A stretch of 64,000 nucleotides of DNA from Shewanella vesiculosa (GTDB lineage Bacteria; Pseudomonadota; Gammaproteobacteria; Enterobacterales; Shewanellaceae), in NCBI RefSeq assembly GCF_021560015.1, contig NZ_CP073588.1:2852001-2916000 (forward strand), read 5' to 3'. Position numbers and translations under genes: made by a program. This document shows, in pieces, positions 26,694 through 36,179 of this stretch (positions are counted from its first letter, which is position 1; every line of letters begins with the position of its first letter). The notes beneath the pieces were generated by a model. It worked only from the letters and a program-made list of their open reading frames with translations, had not been told where the DNA came from and did no database searches.

Positions 26694-27656
26694 ATGACCA
26701 TTTCAGTAAATCAACCCGATTGGGATTTCATCGCCACTTCTCCTGCATTAATGCTATCAAGTTTGACTCACATGGGATTAATCGAAATCACCGGCGAGCA
26801 AGGGCGCAGCTTTATTCACGGCCAAGTCACCACTGACATCACTTCACTAGGTGAAAATGAATGGAAATGGGGCGCACATTGTGACCCTAAAGGCAAAATG
26901 CTTGCTAGCTTTCGTACGTTTGCAATAGCCGACAGCTTGTTTATGTTGCTGCCAAAAAGCGCACTATTGTTAGATTTACCCCACTTACAAAAATACGCGG
27001 TATTCAGTAAAGCTGAGTTGGCTAATGTGAGCGATGATTACCACATAATCGGTATTGCTGGCGCAGAAGCACAAGCCTTTGTTACGCAATATTTTGGTGA
27101 GGCGTCGCAAGCGCTTAATCTCGTCGACCAAGGGGCGATCATTCGTGATGGCGAACGTTTTATTGCCATTATAAAACGCGCTACCGCAGAGGCTATCATT
27201 AGCCAATCAGGCCAAACATTATTTAATGCCACTGCATGGCAAGCATTAGAGATAAAAGCTGGTTACCCCAACATAGATGCCGCCCACTCAGGCCAGTACG
27301 TAGCGCAGATGTGTAATCTACAAGCTATCAATGGCATCAGCTTTACCAAAGGCTGTTACATGGGCCAAGAAACCATTGCCAGAATGAAATACCGCGGTGG
27401 TAATAAGCGTGCGTTGTATATTCTATCTGGCACCAGTAGCCTAAACATCACTACTGACACCCAGTTAGAAATCGCCCTTGAAGACGGTTTTCGCCGGGGA
27501 GGCAATATCATTGAGTGTGTCCAATATGGCGACAAAGTACTTCTGACGGCTGTACTGCCCAATGATACTGAAAACAATGCTCAACTGCGTATTGCTAACG
27601 ATGAAAGCTCACAGTTATCCATTATTGAATTACCATATTCATTAGTCGATGCTTAA
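26694..27656 (+). CDS. ygfZ: tRNA-modifying / Fe-S repair protein YgfZ
   Basis: This folate-binding protein of the GcvT-like fold supports Fe-S enzymes such as MiaB, and so tRNA modification. The hallmark K-G-C-Y-x-G-Q-E motif is present (KGCYMGQETIARMKYRG). The N-terminal region has GEQGRSFIHGQVTTDI, matching the family. I choose ATG at 26694 (MTISVNQPDW, TAGGGA upstream), giving 320 residues, the usual size; an upstream in-frame start at 26637 adds residues not expected for YgfZ. A terminator follows. Confidence 0.92.
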   Translation: MTISVNQPDWDFIATSPALMLSSLTHMGLIEITGEQGRSFIHGQVTTDITSLGENEWKWGAHCDPKGKMLASFRTFAIADSLFMLLPKSALLLDLPHLQKYAVFSKAELANVSDDYHIIGIAGAEAQAFVTQYFGEASQALNLVDQGAIIRDGERFIAIIKRATAEAIISQSGQTLFNATAWQALEIKAGYPNIDAAHSGQYVAQMCNLQAINGISFTKGCYMGQETIARMKYRGGNKRALYILSGTSSLNITTDTQLEIALEDGFRRGGNIIECVQYGDKVLLTAVLPNDTENNAQLRIANDESSQLSIIELPYSLVDA

Positions 27657-27681
27657 CTAATTCAATGTTTTATTGTCACTA

Positions 27682-27705
27682 AGCGAGCCATTGGCTCGCT
27701 TTTTT
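27682..27705 (+). terminator. ygfZ terminator
   Basis: Stem agcgagcc/ggctcgct with loop att is followed by T5, about 25 bases past the stop. Confidence 0.9.
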
Positions 27706-27802
27706 ATGTTTAGGCATAAACAGATTTTATCGCGTATATTGGTCATCATATGACACAGTCAATGCATTACGTTTATCAAAGCTAATTCGTTATGGAGCAA
27801 TT

Positions 27803-28507
27803 ATGACAAGCATCGTTACCTTAGAAAATATTAGTAAAGGGTTTCGCGATGGCGAGTCATTTCATCCCGTATTGCAGCAAGTGAGCCTGACACTGCAACA
27901 AGGTCAAACAATTGCACTAACAGGCCCTAGTGGTAGCGGCAAAAGTACTTTACTGAATATCATTGGTGGCTTTGAAACTATCGACAATGGCGACATGTTA
28001 ATTCGTCAAGGCGATAACATGCTCTCAGTAACACAATGGCAAGATAAGCAATGGAGCCAGTATCGACGTCGGTCGCTTGGAGTGATATTTCAACATTTTA
28101 ACTTACTGACACCATTAAATGTCCGTGACAATATTCAATTCTCACTGGCGCTCAACCAATTAACTTGGAGCCCTTGGTGTGATGAGTTATGCCATCAACT
28201 CGGCTTAACCCCATTACTGGAGCGTAATATTGAAAATCTCTCTGGTGGGCAACAACAACGGGTCGCCATTGCGAGAGCATTAGCTCACAAACCACAATTG
28301 ATTTTAGCTGATGAGCCGACAGGTAACCTAGATCAACACGCTGGAATGCAGGTAATGCAACTACTCACTGAATTAGCTCAACAAGCAAACTGCTGCATTT
28401 TGATGGTTACCCACAGCGAGGAGTGTGCAGCGTTTATGCAACACCGTTGGCATGTTGAAAATCAGCAAATAGTAGTTAACCCTACAAATAAAAAGCTGCA
28501 GGGATAG
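27803..28507 (+). CDS. ABC transporter ATPase (LolD/MacB-like)
   Basis: This 234-residue ATP-binding subunit has Walker A GPSGSGKST (41-49), Q-loop in IFQHFNLLTPLNVRDN, signature LSGGQQQR and Walker B LILADEPTG, then the His switch VTHS. It belongs to the LolD/MacB/FtsE class that works with FtsX-fold permeases for extracting or pushing substrates at the periplasmic side. The permease gene starts three bases after the stop. With the lipoprotein gene it makes a three-gene operon resembling attE-attFG-attH of Agrobacterium. Confidence 0.9.
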   Translation: MTSIVTLENISKGFRDGESFHPVLQQVSLTLQQGQTIALTGPSGSGKSTLLNIIGGFETIDNGDMLIRQGDNMLSVTQWQDKQWSQYRRRSLGVIFQHFNLLTPLNVRDNIQFSLALNQLTWSPWCDELCHQLGLTPLLERNIENLSGGQQQRVAIARALAHKPQLILADEPTGNLDQHAGMQVMQLLTELAQQANCCILMVTHSEECAAFMQHRWHVENQQIVVNPTNKKLQG

Positions 28508-28510
28508 ACA

Positions 28511-31090
28511 ATGATGACCGACTCCTCATCAATTAGTCGCTTAAGATTATGTTTGCGCTTATTTGTTAGTCATTATCGTCATGCGCCACTGCAAGCAAGT
28601 GCCATTTTACTGGGCATTATGCTGGCAGTAACTTTGCTTATTGGGGTTTATGCCACCAATGAAAACGCTAAACAAAGCTACGGCAATGTCTCCGAGCTAC
28701 TCAGCCAACAAGCACGCTTATCCATTAGCCACCGCACAGAAAGCAGCATTGATGAGTCGGTATACTTTGCATTGGCTAATGGCGGATTCAATACCATCGC
28801 GAGTATTGAAGGTATAGCAACAGATGAACAAGGCCGGCTTTGGCGCGTCAACAGTAGCGATATTATTGCGGCAATCAGCAGCCGCAAACAGCAAAATACT
28901 GACTCTCACTCCTCTGCCGCGATAACGTCAACCAATATTCCCCTTGCCGAATTGCTCAGCGGCCAAGCCAAGGTATTAATGTCGCTAAGCCAGCGTGATC
29001 GCCTTGACAATCTCAGCCGCAAAACTGACCGCTTAGTACTGAATAAGGTTCCTGTTGAGATCATCGCCATTGATGATAACTGGGGACTTGGAACCGCTAT
29101 TCTTGCCGATATATCTTTAGCCCAACCGTTACTGAATATGCAAGGAAAGCTCAGTTATATTGCGGTATTTGACTCAAAGCCAGCAGATCCTAATGCAACA
29201 GCGCCTGAGTCAGATGAGCAACTCATCGCTCGGTTAACCGACACCCTAACTCAAGCAGGTATTGACACTAGTAAGCTAACTTTCACCACTCGAACCAGTG
29301 AAGGTGAATCGCTTACCGCCCTCACGGCGAGTTTTCACCTTAATCTTGATGCCATGAGCATGCTAGCATTTGTGGTCGGATTATTTATTGCTTACAACGG
29401 CGTGCGCTACAGTTTAATGAAGCGTCAAAAACTGCTGGTGCAAATCATGCAACAAGGTATAGATAGGCGTACTGTGATGTTTGCCTTAAGCCTTGAAATA
29501 ATATGTTTAGTGTTTATCGGCTGTATATTAGGCTTTATTGGTGGCTTACAGTTGTCACAGTGGTTGCAACCTATGGTTGCGATAACCCTTGAACAGCTTT
29601 ATGGCGCAAAGTTATTACCCGGAATTTGGCAATGGCAATGGTTTGTACAAGCATTGATACTAACCTTGTCTGCGGCATTTGCAGCCTGTATCCCAATGCT
29701 AATTAGCCTTATCAAAACACCACTAGCCCAAGGGGCCCAAAAACAGCCACAAAACCAACAATTCAATATTATTCATTGGCGCCAATTTGTCATCGCAGTG
29801 TTGCTGTTACTCATTTGTACTGTCGGATTTGCCTTTACCGAGCAGTATCGCCATAGCTTGGTATTATTGGGTATTATCTCAGTGGCGATTCCATTGCTAT
29901 TACCACAATGCCTGCATTGGGCGGTTAACTTACTCAGCCCATTTATGCCTAAAGGACTTTGGCAATATGTGATTGCAGAAACCAAAGAGATAATTGCCCC
30001 GCTCGCCTTGGCAATGATGGCAATGTTGTTAGCACTGTGCGCCAACATTGCCATGAACACTTTAGTTGGTAGCTTTGAAATCACCCTAAAAAAATGGCTC
30101 GATGCCCGCTTACATGCCGACTTATACATAAGACCAAATCCAAATCAGATAGATGCTTTAATCTTATTATTAAATAACGATCCCAAAGTTGAAGCCATTT
30201 ATGATCAATGGACTATCGATAGCAATCTTAATCGGATTGAAACACCACAAACACAAGTGCCTATCGATCTAGTCAGTCGCGATCATCTGTCGTTGACAGA
30301 AACAACCGTGTTTAAAATCACTGCGGATGACTTTTGGCCTGAGTTCACCCAAGGCCATTATGTGATGATCAGTGAACCCTTATCGATAAAATATCAACTC
30401 GATATCGGCGATAAAATTCAGTTATCACAACTTAATCAGCACACATTAACCGTTGGTGGAATTTATTACGATTATGGTAACCCTCAAGGCGAGGCGATTA
30501 TTACCCAGTCTTTATGGCAACAATCTCAATTACCAGCTAAACCGATTAGTCTAGCAGTATCGTACCAAGGCGATATTACTCCACTACAAGATAGCATTAG
30601 CCAGAAAATCAATCTGTCTTCCGCTTATATGTACAGCCAGCAGCGGATAAAAACCGAAGCGATTACCATATTCAATAAAACATTCTCTATTACTGTGGTA
30701 CTGAATAGTTTGACCTTACTGGTGGCGGCTATCGGCTTATTCAGTGCCTGCATGATGCTAACACAAGCAAGGCAAGCACCATTAGCACGCTTGTATGCCC
30801 TAGGTGTTAGCCGCAATCAATTGCGTATAATGGTATTAGTGCAAATGTTATTCATTGTGCTATTAACCTGCTTGGTTGCATTACCCACAGGCGCATTACT
30901 GGGTTATTTGTTAATTCACAAGGTGACCTTGCAAGCATTTGGCTGGAGTATTGCTATGGTATGGGATTGGGCGGCTTATTTTCAAGTGGTGGTCATTGCG
31001 ATAGTGAGTTGTTTATTCGCCGTATGTTTACCCTTATATTGGCAGACTCGAAGACCACTCATATCGAGCCTACAACAGGAAGCATTATGA
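28511..31090 (+). CDS. ABC transporter permease, FtsX fold, duplicated
   Basis: This 859-residue inner-membrane permease has an N-terminal helix (about 28-48), a large periplasmic domain, FtsX core helices (about 280-400), a second set near 430-520, another periplasmic domain and final core helices (about 730-850). Two FtsX-type halves in one chain suggest one polypeptide forms the membrane dimer. The start is ATGATG after the ATPase stop. Its TGA overlaps the ATG of the lipoprotein gene (ATGA), a sign of coupled translation. The substrate is unknown. Confidence 0.85.
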   Translation: MMTDSSSISRLRLCLRLFVSHYRHAPLQASAILLGIMLAVTLLIGVYATNENAKQSYGNVSELLSQQARLSISHRTESSIDESVYFALANGGFNTIASIEGIATDEQGRLWRVNSSDIIAAISSRKQQNTDSHSSAAITSTNIPLAELLSGQAKVLMSLSQRDRLDNLSRKTDRLVLNKVPVEIIAIDDNWGLGTAILADISLAQPLLNMQGKLSYIAVFDSKPADPNATAPESDEQLIARLTDTLTQAGIDTSKLTFTTRTSEGESLTALTASFHLNLDAMSMLAFVVGLFIAYNGVRYSLMKRQKLLVQIMQQGIDRRTVMFALSLEIICLVFIGCILGFIGGLQLSQWLQPMVAITLEQLYGAKLLPGIWQWQWFVQALILTLSAAFAACIPMLISLIKTPLAQGAQKQPQNQQFNIIHWRQFVIAVLLLLICTVGFAFTEQYRHSLVLLGIISVAIPLLLPQCLHWAVNLLSPFMPKGLWQYVIAETKEIIAPLALAMMAMLLALCANIAMNTLVGSFEITLKKWLDARLHADLYIRPNPNQIDALILLLNNDPKVEAIYDQWTIDSNLNRIETPQTQVPIDLVSRDHLSLTETTVFKITADDFWPEFTQGHYVMISEPLSIKYQLDIGDKIQLSQLNQHTLTVGGIYYDYGNPQGEAIITQSLWQQSQLPAKPISLAVSYQGDITPLQDSISQKINLSSAYMYSQQRIKTEAITIFNKTFSITVVLNSLTLLVAAIGLFSACMMLTQARQAPLARLYALGVSRNQLRIMVLVQMLFIVLLTCLVALPTGALLGYLLIHKVTLQAFGWSIAMVWDWAAYFQVVVIAIVSCLFAVCLPLYWQTRRPLISSLQQEAL

Positions 31091-32253
31091 TCTCTTTCAT
31101 ATCAACTATAGTGCCCAAAGCAGCCTTTAAAATGCCACAGAGTATGGCTATATTAACGTTTTTTGTAATCGGCCTAGCGTTAACGGCTTGTTCACCAGCA
31201 CAAGACACCGCAGTAAAAGAATCAACCATTAGCAGCATGTCATCAACATCTGCTGAAGGGTATAGCGACGTTGTTCAAGGTAAAGTATTACAATTTCCAC
31301 AAGACCATTTAGCTCACAATGACTTTAAAATTGAGTGGTGGTATTTAACCGCTAACCTCACTACCACAACCGGTGAAGACATTGGCGTACAGTGGACTCA
31401 ATTTCGCATCGGCCTGAGACCACAGACAAGTACGATTACACTTAAAGAAAATGACTGGATAACTAATCAGCTTTACATGGCCCATGCCGCAGTGACCACC
31501 AAAAGTGAACACTTAATCGCCGAAAAATGGTCTCGCGGCCATCCTCAACTTGCAGGTGTGGAGCCACAACCATTTGAGGTTCATTTGCAAAACTGGCAAT
31601 GGTTAAGTCAATCAGAACAACTATTGCCAGCTACATTAACCGTCGCAGGTGAGCAATTTAAGTATCAATTACAACTCAGTAGTCAACAACCGCTGCAATT
31701 ACAAGGTGAGCAAGGTTATAGCAGTAAAAGCGCCGATAAAAGTGTGGCATCTTACTACTATAGTCAGCCTTTTATTGACGTCACTGGAGAGATAACCCGC
31801 CATGGAGTGACTGAGCAAGTAACTGGTAAAGCCTGGCTTGATCGAGAGTGGAGTTCGCAATTTCTAACTAAGGCTCAGCAAGGTTGGGACTGGTTTTCAC
31901 TGCGTTTAGATGATGACTCAACGCTAATGATGTTTAGGCTTCGCGGGCAAGATGATACGGATCACTTCTACAGTGGCAGAAGAATGTTTGCCGATGGCAG
32001 TGGGCGTAATATCAACAGCCAAGATAATCCCGGTGACATCTCAATGGAGCCAACGCAGTGGCAACAAACTGCATTAGGCAAACACCCTATTGCTTGGCAT
32101 CTTCGGATTGACAGTGAGGGCATTGATGTCACCACTGACGCATTAAATCCTAACAGTGACATGCTGGTATCAACCTCATATTGGGAAGGACCCATCACCA
32201 TTAGCGGCAGTCACAAGGGTAAAGGCTATATGGAGTTGACCGGCTATCGCTAA
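31087..32253 (+). CDS. AttH/CrtC-like lipocalin-fold lipoprotein
   Basis: This 388-residue envelope lipoprotein has a signal with lipobox L-T-A-C, placing the lipidated Cys at residue 35. The body matches the AttH/CrtC family (PF07143): FKIEWWYLTANL and QWTQFRIGL near the N-terminus, GKAWLDREWSSQ, GWDWFSLRLDD and ending YMELTGYR. AttH-type proteins are two-domain lipocalin-like and probably bind a hydrophobic ligand. ATG at 31087 overlaps the permease stop, so I choose it over a longer frame reaching into the permease gene. It likely works with the ABC pair as a lipid or small-molecule handling system. Confidence 0.85.
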   Translation: MISFISTIVPKAAFKMPQSMAILTFFVIGLALTACSPAQDTAVKESTISSMSSTSAEGYSDVVQGKVLQFPQDHLAHNDFKIEWWYLTANLTTTTGEDIGVQWTQFRIGLRPQTSTITLKENDWITNQLYMAHAAVTTKSEHLIAEKWSRGHPQLAGVEPQPFEVHLQNWQWLSQSEQLLPATLTVAGEQFKYQLQLSSQQPLQLQGEQGYSSKSADKSVASYYYSQPFIDVTGEITRHGVTEQVTGKAWLDREWSSQFLTKAQQGWDWFSLRLDDDSTLMMFRLRGQDDTDHFYSGRRMFADGSGRNINSQDNPGDISMEPTQWQQTALGKHPIAWHLRIDSEGIDVTTDALNPNSDMLVSTSYWEGPITISGSHKGKGYMELTGYR

Positions 32254-32440
32254 TACTGTGAGCATTTATAGCAAAAATAATGTCACTACTATCTGCATAA
32301 GTTGTATATCAGTTATCTTGCCATTTGGTTAGCTGCATGGGTCATAAAACCGTAACTGACAATATTGACTAACAATATAGAGCTAATTAAAACAGTAATA
32401 TTCACATCTGATAGAGTAATACTCTAAGGCCTGATTAAAA
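32254..32440. other. Intergenic region after the AttH-like gene
   Basis: About 190 AT-rich bases with no gene or clear terminator for the plus-strand operon. Confidence 0.4.
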
Positions 32441-32463
32441 AATAAACCCAGCTTAAGCTGGGA
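32440..32463 (-). terminator. Terminator overlapping the stop of the 51-residue gene
   Basis: On the minus strand, stem cccagc/gctggg with loop ttaa (the stop codon is in the loop) is followed by tttatttttt. Confidence 0.75.
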
Positions 32464-32608
32464 TTATTGGTTGAGATCTTTGCTGAACAACTTGCTCGTT
32501 GTTTACGGCTGTTGCTTTTGATGTCTTCGATGATTCAATCTCATCATGCTCTACTGGCATCGCTGCTTGCCATAATGCGCTAACCCATAAACTTGAAGTA
32601 GATTTCAT
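32453..32608 (-). CDS. 51-residue small protein of unknown function
   Basis: ATG at 32608 has a near-perfect ribosome-binding site (ggagga, six bases upstream). It encodes 51 residues: a short hydrophobic start MKSTSSLWVSALWQAAMP, then an acidic/polar tail rich in Ser, Gln and Ala, ending QPIIPA. The stop lies inside an intrinsic terminator. RBS, frame and terminator together make a real small gene likely. It diverges from the LysR gene with about 95 bases between, so it may be a LysR target. I recognise no family. Confidence 0.6.
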   Translation of the reverse strand: MKSTSSLWVSALWQAAMPVEHDEIESSKTSKATAVNNEQVVQQRSQPIIPA

Positions 32609-32702
32609 TGTTATTCCTCCGTTTTTGCTAAGGAGTTCAAAGTAATCCTTTAAGGTTCATAGGTAAAATGAATAATTACCATGAAGTGGATTCCATTTAA
32701 GC

Positions 32703-33587
32703 ATGAACATCCCAATCAAGAGCTTACAGATTTTTCTCACCATAGTTGAAACCGAAAACTTTACCCGTGCGGCACAAAAGTGCTTTATGACCCAACCGAC
32801 ACTGACCAAAACCATTCAACGTTTAGAGGAAAATATTGGTGAGCAGTTGCTTATAAGAAATAATCAAACAGTAGAATTAACCCAAGCAGGACAATTGTTT
32901 GAACAAAGTGCGCGGGAGATTTTGGGTCACTGGCATCGACTTCAAGAAGGGATTAGCAACCTTAGCGGCTTAAAGTCTGGACGATTACGACTTGGAGTCT
33001 GCCCGATGATGAGCAGTTTAATCACGCCTTTGTTGACCGAGTATCGACAAAAATACCCCGGAATCGAATTACAAATGAACGAGTATGGCGGATTTGGTTG
33101 TGAGCAAGCACTGCTGAACAACAGTCTAGATATTGCCTTCACGGCGCTGCCTACAACCCATAAGATAGAGTTAGCGAACCAAGCGCTAACTAAATACCCT
33201 TTACTTGCATGCTTACCAGAAGGGCATCCTCTGGCTAGCAAAGCGGAAATACGCTGGCAAGACTTTGAATCTTATCCCTTCATTCTTTACAACGAAGATT
33301 TTTCATTAGCCAAGTTAATTAATCGTCTAAGCCGTAAAGTTGGTGTACAACTTAATATTGCTTTTAGAACGGGTCAGTGGGATTTTTTAGCGGCAATGGT
33401 TGAAGCTAACTTGGGCGTCGCAATTTTACCCGAACCCATTTGCCAACGGCTAACCAGTAGCAAACTGATATTTAAACCAATGCAACCTGCCATGACCTGG
33501 GATTTAGCCTTGATATGGCGAGAGAACCTGCCATTAACTCCGCCGGCTCAAGCACTATTAACCCTCAGTAGAGATGGCCATCAATAA
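32703..33587 (+). CDS. LysR-family transcriptional regulator
   Basis: This 294-residue regulator has an N-terminal winged HTH (MNIPIKSLQIFLTIVETENF, TQPTLTKTIQRLEENIG). A two-lobed effector domain follows (about 90-290, LRLGVCPMMSSLITPLLTEY onwards). The shape (FEQSAREILGHWHRLQEG linker, GVAILPEPICQRL) is like regulators of the CynR/ArgP breadth, so no effector can be named. The divergent 51-residue gene is its most obvious target. A bidirectional terminator separates it from EF-G 2. Confidence 0.88.
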   Translation: MNIPIKSLQIFLTIVETENFTRAAQKCFMTQPTLTKTIQRLEENIGEQLLIRNNQTVELTQAGQLFEQSAREILGHWHRLQEGISNLSGLKSGRLRLGVCPMMSSLITPLLTEYRQKYPGIELQMNEYGGFGCEQALLNNSLDIAFTALPTTHKIELANQALTKYPLLACLPEGHPLASKAEIRWQDFESYPFILYNEDFSLAKLINRLSRKVGVQLNIAFRTGQWDFLAAMVEANLGVAILPEPICQRLTSSKLIFKPMQPAMTWDLALIWRENLPLTPPAQALLTLSRDGHQ

Positions 33588-33642
33588 TGGGGTAAATGCT
33601 GTCAGGGTTTTTATGTGCAGTTAACAGCATAAAACAAGCATA

Positions 33643-33673
33643 AAAAAACCGCTGCCTAGGCAACGGTTTTTAT
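33643..33673. terminator. Bidirectional terminator between lysR and fusA2
   Basis: Stem aaaaaccgctgcc/ggcaacggttttt with one internal mismatch has A and T runs on both sides, between two convergent genes. Confidence 0.85.
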
Positions 33674-33692
33674 GGGCAAATCGAAACTAGAA

Positions 33693-35786
33693 TTACTTCT
33701 TAGCTTCAGCAGCCTTACGCTCTTTAACTTGAGCAACAACTTTCTCAGAAACACTGTTTGGACACGGGCTGTAATGAGCAAATTCCATAGAGAATTGACC
33801 ACGGCCTGAAGTCATTGTACGTAGTGAACCGATGTAACCGAACATTTCTGATAACGGTACTTCAGCTTTAATACGAACACCTGTAACACCAGCGTTTTGA
33901 TCTTTGATCATACCGCGACGACGGTTAAGGTCACCAATTACGTCACCAACGTTGTCATCTGGGCTGAATACGTCAACGTTCATGATAGGCTCAAGAAGTT
34001 GTGCACCGGCTTTAGGCATAGATTGACGGAATGCGCCTTTAGCAGCGATTTCGAACGCGATAGCTGACGAGTCAACTGCGTGGAAAGCACCGTCTTGAAG
34101 CACAAGTTCAACGTCTAACACAGGGAAACCTGCGATAGTACCTGTGTTCATCATGCTCTTGAAACCTTTCTCAACAGCAGGCCAGAATTCTTTAGGTACG
34201 TTACCACCAACCACTTTAGAAGTGAAAGTGAAACCAGTGTTTTGCTCGCCAGGGCGAATAGTGTAATCAATTTTACCAAACTGACCAGAACCACCAGACT
34301 GTTTCTTGTGCGTGTAGCTATCTTCAATTTCTTTAGTGATAGTTTCACGGTAAGCAACTTGAGGCTCGCCTACAATTAGGTCAACGCCGTAAGTACGCTT
34401 AAGAATATCAACCTTAATGTCTAAGTGAAGCTCACCCATACCTTTAAGGATGGTTTCACCAGAATCAATGTCAGTCTCTACACGGAAAGATGGATCTTCT
34501 GCAATCATTTTACCGATAGCGATACCCATTTTCTCGCTGCCGCCTTTATCTTTTGGCGTTACAGAGATAGAGATAACTGGCTCAGGGAATACCATGGCTT
34601 CTAGTGTACAAGGGTGCTTAGGATCACATAAAGTGTGACCAGTTTGCACGTTCTTCATACCAACGATAGCGATAATATCACCCGCTTGGGCTGATTCAAT
34701 TTCGATACGTTCGTTAGCATACATTTCAACCATGCGGCCAACACGCTCAGATTTACCAGTGAATGAGTTAAGGATGGTGTCACCCTTTTTCAAACGGCCA
34801 GAATAAACACGTACGAATGTTAATGCACCAAAACGGTCATCCATAATCTTGAACGCTAATGCTTTAAACGGAGCATCAACATCAACGATTGCGAATTCGC
34901 CATTTTCGTTACCTTCTTCGTCAGTTAGCGGTTGTGGATCAACTTCAACTGGATCTGGTAAGAAATCAACAACGGCATCAAGTAATAACTGCATACCTTT
35001 GTTTTTGAATGCGCTACCACAATATGTTGGGAACACAGCCATTGTACGAGTACCCGCACGGATACAACGCTTAACGTCTTCTATAGATGGTTGAACACCT
35101 TCCATATAAGCTTCTAGTAGGTCATCGTCTTGCTCAAGAGCAGTTTCGATTAGCATTTCACGGTATTCTTCAACTAAGTCAACCATGTCAGCTGGCACAT
35201 CAGTAATTTCGAAGTTTTCTGGTAAACCAGAATCATCCCAAATGTGCGCTTTACGAGTTAGTAGGTCAACAACACCACAGAATTCGTCTTCAATACCGAT
35301 TGGTAAAACCATTACCAATGGGTTAGCTGCTAAAACGTCTTTAGTTTGCTTAACAACACGTAAGAAGTCAGCACCCATACGGTCTAACTTGTTTACGAAG
35401 ATGATACGCGCAACTTCAGAATCGTTAGCATAACGCCAGTTTGTTTCTGACTGAGGCTCTACACCGCCTGAACCACAGAATACACCGATACCGCCGTCAA
35501 GTACTTTAAGCGAACGATATACTTCAACAGTGAAGTCAACGTGGCCTGGAGTATCAATAACGTTGAAACGGTGATCATTCCAGAAACAGCTTACTGCTGC
35601 TGACTGAATGGTAATACCGCGCTCAGCTTCCTGTTCCATGAAGTCAGTGGTTGATTCACCATCATGTACTTCACCGATCTTGTGGATCTTACCGGTTAGC
35701 TTAAGGATACGCTCGGTGGTCGTGGTTTTACCCGCGTCAACGTGAGCGAAGATACCAATGTTTCTGTATTTGGATAATTCGGTCAT
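33693..35786 (-). CDS. fusA2: Elongation factor G, second copy (EF-G 2)
   Basis: This is a 697-residue translational GTPase. G1 [12 protein letters not shown] (14-25), G3 DTPGHVD, G4 NKLD, then domains II-V; domain IV carries [16 protein letters not shown]. The gene is alone, outside the rpsL-rpsG-fusA-tuf operon, and its sequence (for example G2 region [14 protein letters not shown]) marks it as the secondary EF-G of Shewanella and Vibrio type. Second copies can be specialised for ribosome recycling or translocation. A GTP-dependent ribosomal role is certain; the division of labour is not. Terminator on its 3' side. Confidence 0.93.
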   Translation of the reverse strand: MTELSKYRNIGIFAHVDAGKTTTTERILKLTGKIHKIGEVHDGESTTDFMEQEAERGITIQSAAVSCFWNDHRFNVIDTPGHVDFTVEVYRSLKVLDGGIGVFCGSGGVEPQSETNWRYANDSEVARIIFVNKLDRMGADFLRVVKQTKDVLAANPLVMVLPIGIEDEFCGVVDLLTRKAHIWDDSGLPENFEITDVPADMVDLVEEYREMLIETALEQDDDLLEAYMEGVQPSIEDVKRCIRAGTRTMAVFPTYCGSAFKNKGMQLLLDAVVDFLPDPVEVDPQPLTDEEGNENGEFAIVDVDAPFKALAFKIMDDRFGALTFVRVYSGRLKKGDTILNSFTGKSERVGRMVEMYANERIEIESAQAGDIIAIVGMKNVQTGHTLCDPKHPCTLEAMVFPEPVISISVTPKDKGGSEKMGIAIGKMIAEDPSFRVETDIDSGETILKGMGELHLDIKVDILKRTYGVDLIVGEPQVAYRETITKEIEDSYTHKKQSGGSGQFGKIDYTIRPGEQNTGFTFTSKVVGGNVPKEFWPAVEKGFKSMMNTGTIAGFPVLDVELVLQDGAFHAVDSSAIAFEIAAKGAFRQSMPKAGAQLLEPIMNVDVFSPDDNVGDVIGDLNRRRGMIKDQNAGVTGVRIKAEVPLSEMFGYIGSLRTMTSGRGQFSMEFAHYSPCPNSVSEKVVAQVKERKAAEAKK

Positions 35787-36179
35787 GATTCAACTTTAAT
35801 GATTAGTTTAAGAAGTAGACGGAGCATGCGAAAAAAAACCGACACACCGCACATCAGGTTATTAAGGCGCATATTGTAAATTGGAACCTTGCTGGGCGCA
35901 AATAGCTGTTGCAATATTTATTTACTTTTAGCAAAAAAAACCGCATTAAAAGCCATTAATACCATATAAAACAAAAGACTAAAAAATAATAGTTTATTTT
36001 TTAGTCTTTAGACTTATTTCACCTTAAAATGTTAAATTTTGGCTTAAATGGGTAAATTAGCCTTTTTAGCCCCCAATGAATGTCGCTATTGAACATTGTG
36101 CTATATCGAGCAAGCATTTATTAACCTACATAATGAATTGGGTTAAAGGCGTAAACATCAATCAAGATGAGGTTTTTAT
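35787..36179. other. Intergenic region between fusA2 and the diguanylate cyclase gene
   Basis: This 393-base, AT-rich stretch has no gene. It carries the fusA2 promoter and leader. A perfect 15-bp AT-rich hairpin at 35975-36008 could end the diguanylate cyclase transcript. Confidence 0.5.
35975..36008 (-). terminator. 15-bp AT-rich perfect hairpin, possible terminator
   Basis: Stem aagactaaaaaataa/ttattttttagtctt with loop tagt lies 172 bases past the minus-strand diguanylate cyclase stop. Low GC makes it a weak terminator; a protein site or RNA element is also possible. Confidence 0.35.

Noticed and set aside
30961..31086. N-terminal extension of the AttH-like lipoprotein
   Set aside because: It overlaps the permease gene; the ATG at 31087 with ATGA overlap gives a proper lipoprotein signal.
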